In this document: one piece after another, positions 16,751 through 25,674 of the stretch
How the letters are laid out: every line of letters begins with the position of its first letter
How positions within the stretch are numbered: the first letter of the stretch is position 1
Notes under the pieces: generated by a model
Database searches by the model: none
What the model saw: only the letters and a program-made list of their open reading frames with translations
Told to the model about the DNA's origin: nothing
Position numbers and translations under genes: made by a program
Assembly: GCF_022549775.1 (NCBI RefSeq)
Contig: NZ_JAKZGP010000030.1
Location: forward strand, 1-56,918
Direction of reading: 5' to 3'
DNA: 56,918 nucleotides
Source of the DNA: Belliella filtrata
Lineage (GTDB): Bacteria > Bacteroidota > Bacteroidia > Cytophagales > Cyclobacteriaceae

Positions 16751-17194
16751 ATGGAAATGTACACAGACGAATATTTTATGAATGAAGCCATGAAAATGGC
16801 TCATATTGCATTTGAGGAAGGTGAGGTGCCTGTGGGAGCAGTGATAGTGTGTCGCAATAAAGTGATCGCGAGAGCTTATAACCAAACCGAAAAACTTACC
16901 GATCCGACAGCGCATGCGGAAATGCTTGCAATTACAGCAGCCACCAATGCTTTGGGAGCAAAGTATCTCACAGAATGTAAGCTTTATGTTACCTTAGAGC
17001 CTTGTGTGATGTGTGGAGGAGCTGCATTTTGGTCTCAATTGGGTGAGCTGCATTTTGCGGCTTCTGATCCAAGAAGAGGATATGGTAGGATAGAGCCAAA
17101 TCTTTTGCACCCTAAGACCAAGGTGGTCACAGGTGTGATGGCTGATGTGTCAAAGCAATTGCTAGATGATTTTTTTAAAAATTTGAGAAAATGA
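16751..17194 (+). CDS. tadA: tRNA-specific adenosine deaminase
   Basis: This 147-residue cytidine-deaminase-fold enzyme converts adenosine 34 of tRNA-Arg to inosine. Zinc ligands and the catalytic glutamate are visible: H55-A-E57 and PCVMC with C85 and C88. The length and the DPRRGYGRI segment fit the TadA group of bacterial nucleoside deaminases. It is the only such gene here and appears monocistronic, about 100 nt before the superoxide dismutase. Confidence 0.9.
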   Translation: MEMYTDEYFMNEAMKMAHIAFEEGEVPVGAVIVCRNKVIARAYNQTEKLTDPTAHAEMLAITAATNALGAKYLTECKLYVTLEPCVMCGGAAFWSQLGELHFAASDPRRGYGRIEPNLLHPKTKVVTGVMADVSKQLLDDFFKNLRK

Positions 17195-17300
17195 GCTTTT
17201 TCTCGAAATTCAAGAACTATTTTCAGGAAGGCTGGGTTTATTGAATGTATCTTTATACAAAGAAATTAATTTTATTATTCACTATAAAACTATAAAAATT

Positions 17301-17906
17301 ATGGCTTTTGAACTTCCAAAACTACCTTATGATTTTAATGCGCTAGAGCCGCACATCGATGCAAAGACAATGGAAATCCACCATGGCAAGCATCACAATG
17401 CTTATGTCACTAACTTGAACAATGCGATCTCTGGTTCTGACCTAGAAGGTAAGAGCTTGGAGGAATTGATGAAAGTGGCTGGCTCAAATGCAGCTGTAAG
17501 AAACAACGGTGGTGGTCACTATAACCACAGCTTGTTCTGGACTGTATTGGCACCAAACGGTGGCGGTCAGCCAACAGGTGACTTGGCAGCTGCTATCGAT
17601 GCTAAATTTGGATCATTTGATGCTTTCAAGGAAGAGTTCAATAAAGCTGCTGCTACAAGATTCGGCTCTGGTTGGGCATGGCTTTGTGTAGATGAGAGTA
17701 AAGAACTTTGTGTATGCTCTACTCCAAATCAAGATAATCCATTGATGGATGTAGCTGAGAAGTCTGGTACACCAATCCTTGGCCTTGATGTATGGGAGCA
17801 CGCTTACTACTTAAATTATCAAAACAGAAGACCTGACTATGTTGGTGCTTTCTGGAATCTGGTGAACTGGGATGAAGTAAGCAAAAGATTTGCTGCCGCA
17901 AAATAA
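17301..17906 (+). CDS. sodA: superoxide dismutase, manganese type
   Basis: This 201-residue cytoplasmic enzyme converts superoxide to oxygen and peroxide. Metal ligands are H27, H76, D163 and H167 ([18 protein letters not shown]). Residues that separate metal types favour Mn: glycines before the second ligand (NNGGGHYNH) and a glutamine in STPNQDNPL, where Fe enzymes carry Ala and place Gln elsewhere. A cambialistic enzyme is not excluded. The frame is open from 17241, but the ATG at 17301 gives the family N-terminus [18 protein letters not shown] at 17248-17255 is a possible imperfect -7 element. A terminator follows. Confidence 0.96.
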   Translation: MAFELPKLPYDFNALEPHIDAKTMEIHHGKHHNAYVTNLNNAISGSDLEGKSLEELMKVAGSNAAVRNNGGGHYNHSLFWTVLAPNGGGQPTGDLAAAIDAKFGSFDAFKEEFNKAAATRFGSGWAWLCVDESKELCVCSTPNQDNPLMDVAEKSGTPILGLDVWEHAYYLNYQNRRPDYVGAFWNLVNWDEVSKRFAAAK

Positions 17907-17927
17907 TTTGTTGTTGCTATATATTTG

Positions 17928-17960
17928 AAACCCGTGGGTGTTAGCCTTCGGGTTTTTTTT
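17928..17960 (+). terminator. intrinsic terminator after sodA
   Basis: A 7-bp stem AAACCCG/CGGGTTT (17928-17934 and 17949-17955) is followed by a long T-run. Confidence 0.88.
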
Positions 17961-18072
17961 TATATTTATGTTTTTCTTTTATAGATTGATTCTTTTCTAT
18001 GAATGCTTTTAGAGGAAAGGGGTCAATTTGGTGAAGTAAAAAGAATTGGTTTTTAGTTATTCATTACGACAT

Positions 18073-19050
18073 ATGATAAATATCAAAAATTGGGTATCGG
18101 TAGCAACTGTAAGTGCTATTGGGATTTTATTTTCATGTGAAAATAGCAAGGGAAAAACATCAAAAAGTAGGGTTTTTGAAGAGATCGTGTTTGTGGACAG
18201 TATCTATTTGGATTTACCTTTGTACCGAATTCAATTTGACTTGGATACGGGGTTTGGGTATTATTATCCAGAGAAAATGATCTTTAAATTTGACAAAAGC
18301 TTTAGAACAGTCGATACGCTTGGAAGACGGGGGGATGGCCCCAAAGAAAATCTGATGGTGAGAAATTTTCAGGTTAATAAGCAAGGAAATGTAGAGATTT
18401 TTGATTCTGAATTAAATAGATTTAAAGTTCAGGATTTTGAAGATTCTGTGTATTTCAGTCATAATTTCAATATAAATATTTCTGGGGGGTATCATTTTGG
18501 GGGGAATAAATTTGTGGTCTGGTATATGAAAGACAAATCCAAACTTGCTTTTGACTTTTTGGATATCAACACGAATGAAAGCATACCTATCGAATCTATT
18601 AATTCACAATTTGATATAGATCACTCGGGTTTAATTTATGAAGGAGTTGTAAATGTTACTGGAGATGAGTTGTTTTTCACTTCCTATTTTGCAAGCTTCA
18701 TGTTCAAGTACAATTTTAAGACAAAAGAATTCTTACAAACAAAGTATATTCAAGACTTTCCTTTGCCGAAGGTTTTAGAGATTGGTTCGGGTGTAATGTT
18801 AGACAATGCTGATGAATTAATACTAGATAGCTTTATTTTTCAGGGCAAATTGATCTTGATTTCTAATGTTGGTGATAAGAATTTTCCTAGCCAAAGGTTT
18901 CTGGATGTATATGATGCCAAGACTTTAGAATACGAAAAATCTTATCCTCTACCTGACTTGAATGATGCAGTACCTGACGAAGGGTTTGCTTATTCAAAAG
19001 ATCAAATTGGGATTTTATATGAAGATTTGATAGCGATTTTCAAGCCTTAA
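18073..19050 (+). CDS. lipoprotein with 6-bladed beta-propeller features
   Basis: This 325-residue lipoprotein has a signal peptide ending in LFSC. It shows the repeating beta-strand pattern of Bacteroidota 6-bladed propeller proteins: the motif GRRGDGPKE near residue 90 (typical GxxGxGPxE), IFDSELNRFKVQDFE as the next blade, and LDVYDAKTLEYEKSYPLP near the end. These proteins sit at the periplasm or cell surface and probably bind ligands; no enzyme motif is seen. Start at 18073 is chosen to give a proper signal peptide; an in-frame GTG/TTG-like extension to 18046 is less likely. The TonB-dependent receptor gene follows 189 nt later. Confidence 0.7.
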   Translation: MINIKNWVSVATVSAIGILFSCENSKGKTSKSRVFEEIVFVDSIYLDLPLYRIQFDLDTGFGYYYPEKMIFKFDKSFRTVDTLGRRGDGPKENLMVRNFQVNKQGNVEIFDSELNRFKVQDFEDSVYFSHNFNINISGGYHFGGNKFVVWYMKDKSKLAFDFLDINTNESIPIESINSQFDIDHSGLIYEGVVNVTGDELFFTSYFASFMFKYNFKTKEFLQTKYIQDFPLPKVLEIGSGVMLDNADELILDSFIFQGKLILISNVGDKNFPSQRFLDVYDAKTLEYEKSYPLPDLNDAVPDEGFAYSKDQIGILYEDLIAIFKP

Positions 19051-19239
19051 CATCATTATATTTTGTACCACTGTTCAGAAAGTGAACAATAAAACTGTAC
19101 GGTATTGGAACAGGTTGATTTCTGGCGCATATTTTTAATTATTTGGTAATCAAGTTGTTGTATGTTTATTTTTCCTTTGGCACTGCTTTTTCATTAGGCA
19201 GTGTACAAGAAATAACTCAGACACATAATTTGAACACCA

Positions 19240-21672
19240 ATGAAAGTTACTATCCAAGTTTTTACAATCTTCTGTTTTTTCCTCATGGGACTAAGCAATG
19301 CAGCCGCCAAAGAGACTGGTCTTATCTACGGTCAAGTTAAGGATCAGAAAGGTGAAGTTTTACCTTTTGCCAATGTGATGCTCGTAGATGCAGAATCTGA
19401 ATCCATGATTACGGGTGCGGTGAGTGATGATGCGGGTAAGTTCTCAATCGAAACAAGCCGATTTGGGAAAGTACGCTTGATAGTGTCTTCCATTGGTTTT
19501 GAAACGATGAAGACTGAAAGCTTTCAAATCAAAGCTGGTGATCGACTGGACATGGGTACGTTGAGCATTGAGGAGGAAGTCTCTTCTTTGGGCGAAGTGA
19601 CCGTAAGGGCGAACAGACCCGAAGTTATCATTGAGCCTGATAAGACTACAGTGAATATCGAAGGTACTGTAATGGCCGAGGGAAATACAGCCCTTGATGT
19701 GATTGGAAGATCTCCAGGAATCTATGTAGATCAAGATGGCAACATTAACTTGAATGGAAGGTCAGGTGTGACTGTGATGATCAATGATAGACCTTCTTAT
19801 ATGAGTGCGGAAGATCTGGCTAATTTTCTAAGAGCCATGCCAGCTGATAATATCAAAAGCTTAGAGATTATCAATAACCCAACTTCTCGATTCGACGCTG
19901 AAGGAGCAGCTGGGGTAATCAATATTAAGTTGAAAAAAGGCAATGTTGATGGTGTTTTTGGAAGTGTTCAGATGGGTGGATTGTACAATGGGCAATTTGC
20001 ACCAACTACTGGGGTGACTTTAAATGTGAAAAAAGGAAAGTGGACCAATAATGCTAGCTTGAACTACAATGAGTACGCTGTGTTCAATGATTTGGAGATA
20101 AAAAGAAACTTTTTGTTACCAGAAGGAATGTCAGTCTTTGATCAAGAAAGTAGAATCACAACCAGAAATAGAAACCTATTCTTCAATGGTGGTACAGACT
20201 ATGAAATCAATAAAAATCACAGTGTAGGTATGAGTGTGCAAGCATCTAAGTCAGGAGGAAATGATGTAAGTCGAGCTTTGACACAAGTAACTAACCCGGG
20301 TACTACGGACAGAGATTTTCTCAGGTCTATTAATGATAGCGAAGATGGTAGATACAGATTGTTTGGAAACCTCCACTATGTTGGCCTTCTTGATACTTTG
20401 GGTACCAAAATCACAACCGATATAGATTATACCAAAATGCACTCAGATGCAACAGCAGTATTGGGTAACTACGTATGGGTCAATGAGGCTGAAGATCAAG
20501 CGGACTTTGACAGAATCAGGAATATCAACAACATGGATTATCATATCTTCACAGCAAAAGTTGATTTCACCAAGCCATTTGGAAAAGGCAGGGTGCTAGA
20601 GACTGGTGTGAAAGGGAGCTGGGTGAAGTCTGACAATAATTTGGATTTGAGTAGGTCGGTGGGAGAAGGTCCATTTGTTACAGATCCTAATAGCAATAGG
20701 TTTATCTATGATGAAAATGTACTTGCAGCTTATGCTTCATACAAAGGTAAATTTTCGGATAAAGTAGGTTTTCAAGCTGGATTGAGAGGAGAGTATTCTG
20801 ATATCCTAGGTACATCTGTCACCCTTGGCCAAGAGAATGCCCAACAGTACTTCGATTTGTTCCCAAGCATGTTTATCCAGCATAAAGTAAGCAAGGACTA
20901 TCAGATTGTGTACAATGCAAATAGAAGGATCACCAGGCCGAACTACAGGTTACTTAACCCATTTGTGTTCTACATTGACCCATTGACCACAGAGAGAGGG
21001 AATCCAAACTTAAGACCTCAATATGCTCATAACTTGGAAATGAACCATATCATCAAAGGAGCCTATCAGTTTAGCTTAGGCTATTCATTGACGACGGATG
21101 TGTTTCAACAGATCTTTGAGCAAGACGTTGAGACCAGAACGACCACGACCTACAATGCCAACTTGGATAGGTCTCAAAATGTAAACTTCAGGGGAATTAT
21201 CCCAATTGAGATCACTTCATGGTGGAATACCAGCAACATGGTACAAGTAAATTATGCCAAGTGGAAGTCTCAAATTGGAGATGCACTCTTGGACGTGGAT
21301 CAGGTTTCATACATGGCGAGATCGCAGCATAATTTCATCTTGCCAAAAGGATTCAAGGCAGAACTGATAGGGATGTATATGAGTCCAATGCTTTGGGGGC
21401 AGGCTACTATCGGAGCCATGGGGGGAATAGATGCAGGTATCACGAAGACATTTGCGAAGGATAAGCTTTCATTGACTGTAAATGGCACGGATTTGCTTAG
21501 AACCCAAGTGATCAGAGCCGATGTGCAATTCGATCAGATAGACACCTTTTTCAGACAATATAGAAGCAATCAAGGCGTGAGATTTACTTTGAGATACAAG
21601 TTTGCTAGAGGAGAAAGCTTCCGCGTGGCCAATAGAAGTGGTAGCTCGGAGGAAGTCGACAGGCTAAATTAA
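19240..21672 (+). CDS. TonB-dependent-receptor-like outer membrane protein (OMP_b-brl_3 type)
   Basis: This 810-residue outer-membrane protein has a signal peptide (1-23), a carboxypeptidase-regulatory-like beta-sandwich (about 27-110: GQVKDQKGEVLPFANVMLVD, SSIGFETM), a plug-like domain (about 115-235: DKTTVNIEG, GIYVDQDGNINLNGRSGV, NPTSRFDAEGAAGVINIKL) and a C-terminal beta-barrel. The order and motifs match the Bacteroidota family with the outer membrane beta-barrel 3 domain. It should import a substrate through TonB energy, but there is no SusD partner and the substrate is unknown. A strong terminator lies downstream. Confidence 0.9.
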   Translation: MKVTIQVFTIFCFFLMGLSNAAAKETGLIYGQVKDQKGEVLPFANVMLVDAESESMITGAVSDDAGKFSIETSRFGKVRLIVSSIGFETMKTESFQIKAGDRLDMGTLSIEEEVSSLGEVTVRANRPEVIIEPDKTTVNIEGTVMAEGNTALDVIGRSPGIYVDQDGNINLNGRSGVTVMINDRPSYMSAEDLANFLRAMPADNIKSLEIINNPTSRFDAEGAAGVINIKLKKGNVDGVFGSVQMGGLYNGQFAPTTGVTLNVKKGKWTNNASLNYNEYAVFNDLEIKRNFLLPEGMSVFDQESRITTRNRNLFFNGGTDYEINKNHSVGMSVQASKSGGNDVSRALTQVTNPGTTDRDFLRSINDSEDGRYRLFGNLHYVGLLDTLGTKITTDIDYTKMHSDATAVLGNYVWVNEAEDQADFDRIRNINNMDYHIFTAKVDFTKPFGKGRVLETGVKGSWVKSDNNLDLSRSVGEGPFVTDPNSNRFIYDENVLAAYASYKGKFSDKVGFQAGLRGEYSDILGTSVTLGQENAQQYFDLFPSMFIQHKVSKDYQIVYNANRRITRPNYRLLNPFVFYIDPLTTERGNPNLRPQYAHNLEMNHIIKGAYQFSLGYSLTTDVFQQIFEQDVETRTTTTYNANLDRSQNVNFRGIIPIEITSWWNTSNMVQVNYAKWKSQIGDALLDVDQVSYMARSQHNFILPKGFKAELIGMYMSPMLWGQATIGAMGGIDAGITKTFAKDKLSLTVNGTDLLRTQVIRADVQFDQIDTFFRQYRSNQGVRFTLRYKFARGESFRVANRSGSSEEVDRLN

Positions 21673-21768
21673 TGCTAAAAGCCAAAAAGTATTTTGGAGA
21701 CATGAATATGATAAAATTGGAGTGTGAATTATAAAGGTTAAATACAATCCGCAGACCCCTGCAACAAC

Positions 21769-21800
21769 AAGCCCTGAAGGATCTTCAGGGCTTTGTTTGT
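21769..21800 (+). terminator. intrinsic terminator after the TonB-dependent receptor gene
   Basis: A 9-bp stem GCCCTGAAG/CTTCAGGGC (21771-21779 and 21783-21791) has a GAT loop and is followed by TTTGTTTGTTTTT. Confidence 0.9.
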
Positions 21801-21972
21801 TTTTGTTACCATATAATTTATTTCGTAGGAGGTTGTTTGGGGTAGTTTATTTAATTTTTTCTTATTAACACGTCCATGACCTTTTGATATCCCTCACCAA
21901 ATCACCGATAAGCTAATCTCCATTAAACGGAACATCTTCATCTATCCACTAAATCTAAAATCAATCTTGTTT

Positions 21973-22053
21973 AGACCTGCCATGTTTGTTCTGCTTATAG
22001 GGAAAAGGCAATTATATGCATATGCGCTATTTGATGGGAAACCGGACAGGTCT
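21973..22053. repeat. inverted repeat AGACCTG / CAGGTCT
   Basis: Perfect 7-bp arms at 21973-21979 and 22047-22053 stand 67 nt apart. The same AGACCT core occurs in the palindrome at 4255-4300, so both may belong to one dispersed repeat family. Confidence 0.4.
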
Positions 22054-22153
22054 TCTCAGCATAACTAAACAATATAACACTACAATCTAATTCCGAGCTA
22101 TAGGGTTACAATCTAAAATCTAATCCCTATTGGGGTTAAAATCACCCAATTCT

Positions 22154-24706
22154 CTACCTCCCTGTCCCCAGCTCAATGGTCTGGCCAAAAAACAAGGCGT
22201 TGATAAATAGCTTGCTTGTGCCACGCCAGAATCCACGGAAATTTGGATTGTCTACAAATCCTATGATGCGGCCTTCACCTAGCGTATTTACCTGAACTAT
22301 GGCTGACTCATTGATCAAGTCTAGGTTTGTAGGATGAACATAGCCACTTGCAAGGGAGCTATCTGTATATTTTACAGGGTTGGCAAAAGGATTGGTACTA
22401 GGAGATAAGAACATGTTGTTATCTCTAAAAGTATATAGTTCAGCCGACTCAAACCCGTAAGCCAATGGATGGGTAAGGTCTAGTTCAGCGTGAAATATTG
22501 CACCAGAAGTGATGCGTGCTCCAGCTGCTGCGCTGTAGTCGGCATAACTTGTGGTATCACTACTTTCTATAGGAGGGATTTCTTTGAATGAATAAGTGGC
22601 AAGTCCATGATGGTTGAGCCATGTGAGTGCTTCACCTCTTCCGATCAAAAGTCCACCATTACTGATCCAGTTTTTCAGGGCATCCAATGCGGATTTTCTC
22701 ATGCCTTCATAGTTTCCACTAGGCATGATGATCGTGTTGTAGCGTGTGAGATCTGCTGAGCCAAGCCTTTGTATAGAGAAGAGCGTCAGTGGTATCCCCA
22801 GTTTCTGATCGAGTAGGTGCCATACCTCACCGGCTTCCTGACCTTCTATTCCTTCGTCTACCAGTAATGCAACTTTGGGTGCTTGAAGTACATCTATTTT
22901 TGGAGTGCTTGAATTGTCCTCTTCAGGTGTATCAGAAGAAATGGCATAGATATTTATTCCATATTTCTCTGCTAATTCTTGCAGATCTTCATACATTGAA
23001 GCTGAAGTAGCATTTGAAAGTCCCTTACTTATGATTATTGATCCCCTTTCAAATCTCTTGTCTTTGGTGCCTTGCCACTCTTGATGGTTTATGCTGACCA
23101 AATAGTTTTTTTGCATCAATTCGTAGGTAGCCTTTGGCGCTAAGTATTCACTCCATTCGAAGGCAAACGTATGTGCTTCAGCATCTCCTATAAGTTCACC
23201 CTTAGCTTGTGGGTGGTCTTTGTCGATGAGTTCCACACTGGCCAAATTTAAGATACGACTGCTTAGTGCCATGGATTTAATGTTGTATGCCATGGGCATG
23301 GTCCAGGCGGTAATGTCTTGGAAAATACTATCTTGATAGCTTATGTTTTCTTCAAAGATCCCTTTGATGAGCCTGTATTGAGGTTGGGTAAGGGGTACAA
23401 TAAAAGATTTGTCCTTTTCAAAAGGGACACTGTTGACGATGATGTCTTCATTGAGCGCGAAGACATTAATGCCATGCTGGGTAATCATGGTAGCCAGCGC
23501 TGAGGCACTGTATCCATCTGATGAGCTTCCGAAAATATAGGCTTTGTTAGTGTCTTCATCTGCTTCTTTTTTGGAGTCTGCATAGAACTCCTTGAGGTAA
23601 CTATTCAGCTCTTTCCTCATCTCTACTGTAGCTTTGATAGAAGATAATGAGGTTGCGAAATGGTTCCGAATATTATTCTCAAAAGAGCTTGAGCCAAATA
23701 CACGCTCTTGAGGCTGTCCTCTTGAAAAAGCCTGCTCTAGAAATACACCAACAGAACCCTGAATGTCAGCATATGTTGACCCTTTGCCATAGTAAAAGTT
23801 ATCTAAGTAATCTTGGCTATGACCTTGAAGGCCGATACTGTCTTGCAAGCTGGTATTGTACTCTCTGATTTTCTTCTTCAAATCATGTGCTTTCTCTGGA
23901 ATTTGAGGGTGATAGACAAATGGAATGTTTTGATTCAAAGAATAAGTAATGTTTGTGCTGATTTCATGAAAATCAAGCTGAACATTAGGAAGCCAATCTT
24001 GGAATACTGCTACTCTGTTGCGAGACTCTACATGCTCTAGGGGTAGCCAATCTTTGTTGAGGTCTTGCCAGTAATGGTTGGTTCTGGCGCTAGGCCATGG
24101 TTCATTTAGACCTTTTTGCTCTGGATCTTCTAGGAAATGATAGCTTTTATGAGCATTGATCCATGAGGCAAACCTGCTGTACCCATCTGGGTTCAGAGAA
24201 GGATCAATGATAATTACCAATTGTTCAAGGTCGGTTTTAACCTCCTGTGCAGCGGCATAGTGATAGGCTGTAAGTAAAGAGGAATTGGTCGTTGAAGCTT
24301 CATTACCATGGACACCATATCCAGCAAAAACAACTGCCGGCATGTTTTCAGTATTAATGCTAAGGTTTGCTAGTCGGAGTTTTTTTCTTTCAGCTTTTAT
24401 CTTTTCAAGATTTTTCAAGTTTTCAGGACTACTGATGATAACATTGATCTGAGGTCTTTTTTCATAAGTCCTTCCGATTTCTTGGATAATCACCCTGTCT
24501 GATGCTTGCGCCAAGGCTTTCATATATTGTATCACTTGATCATGCGATACATGCCAATCACCTAGTTCAAATCCCAACACGTCTTTTGGCGTGGGGATCG
24601 AAGTGCTGTATTGGGTGTTTTCTGGCAGAAAATATGAAATATCTGTCTGAGGAAATGCAGTGCTACTTAATAAGAAAAAACTCAAGACAAGGCGAATTTT
24701 CATCAT
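22154..24706 (-). CDS. secreted M14-family zinc carboxypeptidase-like protein with C-terminal Rossmann-type domain
   Basis: This 850-residue protein has a signal peptide (1-20). The N-terminal half is an M14 peptidase: zinc ligands H133 and E136 (VHGNE), H247 (LDFHE), the substrate-binding segment NPDGYSRF, and catalytic E324 in VFLEQAF. The usual Asn-Arg pair that binds the substrate carboxylate is Asn-Lys here (DLNKDW, 216-220). The C-terminal half (about 560-850) contains a glutamine-amidotransferase-like region (TRYNTIIMPSGNY, LKNWISNGGLLIGRG). It probably acts on peptides in the periplasm or outside. The second M14 protein at 53878 has the same general layout. It is transcribed alone. 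Confidence 0.9.
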   Translation of the reverse strand: MMKIRLVLSFFLLSSTAFPQTDISYFLPENTQYSTSIPTPKDVLGFELGDWHVSHDQVIQYMKALAQASDRVIIQEIGRTYEKRPQINVIISSPENLKNLEKIKAERKKLRLANLSINTENMPAVVFAGYGVHGNEASTTNSSLLTAYHYAAAQEVKTDLEQLVIIIDPSLNPDGYSRFASWINAHKSYHFLEDPEQKGLNEPWPSARTNHYWQDLNKDWLPLEHVESRNRVAVFQDWLPNVQLDFHEISTNITYSLNQNIPFVYHPQIPEKAHDLKKKIREYNTSLQDSIGLQGHSQDYLDNFYYGKGSTYADIQGSVGVFLEQAFSRGQPQERVFGSSSFENNIRNHFATSLSSIKATVEMRKELNSYLKEFYADSKKEADEDTNKAYIFGSSSDGYSASALATMITQHGINVFALNEDIIVNSVPFEKDKSFIVPLTQPQYRLIKGIFEENISYQDSIFQDITAWTMPMAYNIKSMALSSRILNLASVELIDKDHPQAKGELIGDAEAHTFAFEWSEYLAPKATYELMQKNYLVSINHQEWQGTKDKRFERGSIIISKGLSNATSASMYEDLQELAEKYGINIYAISSDTPEEDNSSTPKIDVLQAPKVALLVDEGIEGQEAGEVWHLLDQKLGIPLTLFSIQRLGSADLTRYNTIIMPSGNYEGMRKSALDALKNWISNGGLLIGRGEALTWLNHHGLATYSFKEIPPIESSDTTSYADYSAAAGARITSGAIFHAELDLTHPLAYGFESAELYTFRDNNMFLSPSTNPFANPVKYTDSSLASGYVHPTNLDLINESAIVQVNTLGEGRIIGFVDNPNFRGFWRGTSKLFINALFFGQTIELGTGR

Positions 24707-24787
24707 GATTTTTAGGGTTTTAATGCTATTTTATTTTTAAAGTAGATTTTTTTTTGAGATATTAGATTTATCGCTAGCCAATTATTC

Positions 24788-25024
24788 ATGAACTTAACTT
24801 TCTCACAGATGGATTTAATTTCTCCTTCGTCTTTACCAAATATGATTCATGTTTACATCTTCTTATTTGCAACGCTGTGGATATGGGCTGTGGTTGATTT
24901 ACTCAAAAGCGAATTTAAAGATAATTCTACGAAACTACTTTGGTTGCTGTTGTTGATTTTTTTAAATCCATTGGCACCATTTCTATATTTTCATCTATCT
25001 CGTAAACAAAAACTACGCATATGA
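24788..25024 (+). CDS. small membrane protein, PLDc_N-like (first of three)
   Basis: This 78-residue protein has two hydrophobic helices. The pattern WIWAVVDLL, a polar turn (KSEFKDNSTK), then WLLLLIFLNPLAPFLYF matches the short PLDc_N (phospholipase D nuclease N-terminal) membrane module, found alone in many small Bacteroidota proteins. No catalytic HKD motif is present, so it is not a phospholipase. The stop codon overlaps the next start (ATGA), so the two are translationally coupled. Function unknown. Confidence 0.7.
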   Translation: MNLTFSQMDLISPSSLPNMIHVYIFLFATLWIWAVVDLLKSEFKDNSTKLLWLLLLIFLNPLAPFLYFHLSRKQKLRI

Positions 25025-25263
25025 GCTTTCTAATGATAGGTGGTTTAAATCCATTGTTGTTGATTTTTGGTATGATGATTGGTTTAGTATACCTGATATT
25101 TTGGATTATTACTTTGATCAATGCTATACAATCTTCTTTCGTTGAGGATAACATGAAGTTGATCTGGGTTTTGATAATATTATTTAGTAGTCCAATAGGT
25201 GCTGTTATTTATTGGTTAGTGGCACCAGGGCAGAAGAAAAAACATTTTAAACCTTTAAATTGA
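25021..25263 (+). CDS. small membrane protein, PLDc_N-like (second of three)
   Basis: This 80-residue protein shares the two-helix PLDc_N pattern: IFWIITLINAIQSSF, a polar linker with DNMKLIWVLIILF, then SSPIGAVIYWLV and a basic end (GQKKKHFK). It begins inside the stop codon of the first copy by an ATGA overlap and is followed after 7 nt by a third, shorter copy. Confidence 0.7.
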   Translation: MSFLMIGGLNPLLLIFGMMIGLVYLIFWIITLINAIQSSFVEDNMKLIWVLIILFSSPIGAVIYWLVAPGQKKKHFKPLN

Positions 25264-25270
25264 TAAGATT

Positions 25271-25444
25271 ATGTTCGGATTAGGAATCGTAGGTCTTTTG
25301 ATATATGCCTACACCATTTATGATGTGTTGACAAGGAATTTTCGTGGAGGTAATGACAAAATTGTTTGGATTCTTGTAGTTTTGTTTTTGCCACTTTTAG
25401 GAACCTTACTTTGGTTTCTGTTTGGTAGAAAAGGCACAAGCTGA
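25271..25444 (+). CDS. very small membrane protein, PLDc_N-like (third of three)
   Basis: This 57-residue frame starts at ATG 25271, seven bases after the second copy. It reads MFGLGIVGLLIYAYTIYDVL, then a short polar turn (GGNDKIVW) and a second hydrophobic helix ending LLWFLFGRKGTS. It has the same helix, turn with Lys-hydrophobic-Trp, helix layout as its two neighbours, with the Asp-Lys before the second helix kept. Its tight spacing supports it as a real gene. Function unknown. Confidence 0.65.
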   Translation: MFGLGIVGLLIYAYTIYDVLTRNFRGGNDKIVWILVVLFLPLLGTLLWFLFGRKGTS

Positions 25445-25674
25445 TTTAGATAAAGTTGGAAGAATACTAAAAAAAGTGAAGGCTAACTCAAGTTCTTTTT
25501 TATGAACCATTGAGTCTTCATCAAATAGGAAAACGTAGCAATTGATGGCTTGTATGGGATATTAAATACTCTCATTAGCCTCAATTGCTGCTTTTTTTTT
25601 CTTGATTTGATTAAATGTAATATGATTTCTCGTTTTTACGCCAGAAGGAGAATTTCATACAGATAATAGATTCC

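Larger units (their letters stand above)
21673..22153. other. intergenic region with terminator and palindrome
   Basis: The 481 bases between the outer-membrane receptor and the convergent M14 peptidase hold a terminator (21769-21800) and an AGACCTG/CAGGTCT inverted repeat (21973-21979 and 22047-22053). Direct repeats of ACAATCTAA lie near 22080-22120. No gene seen. Confidence 0.6.
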
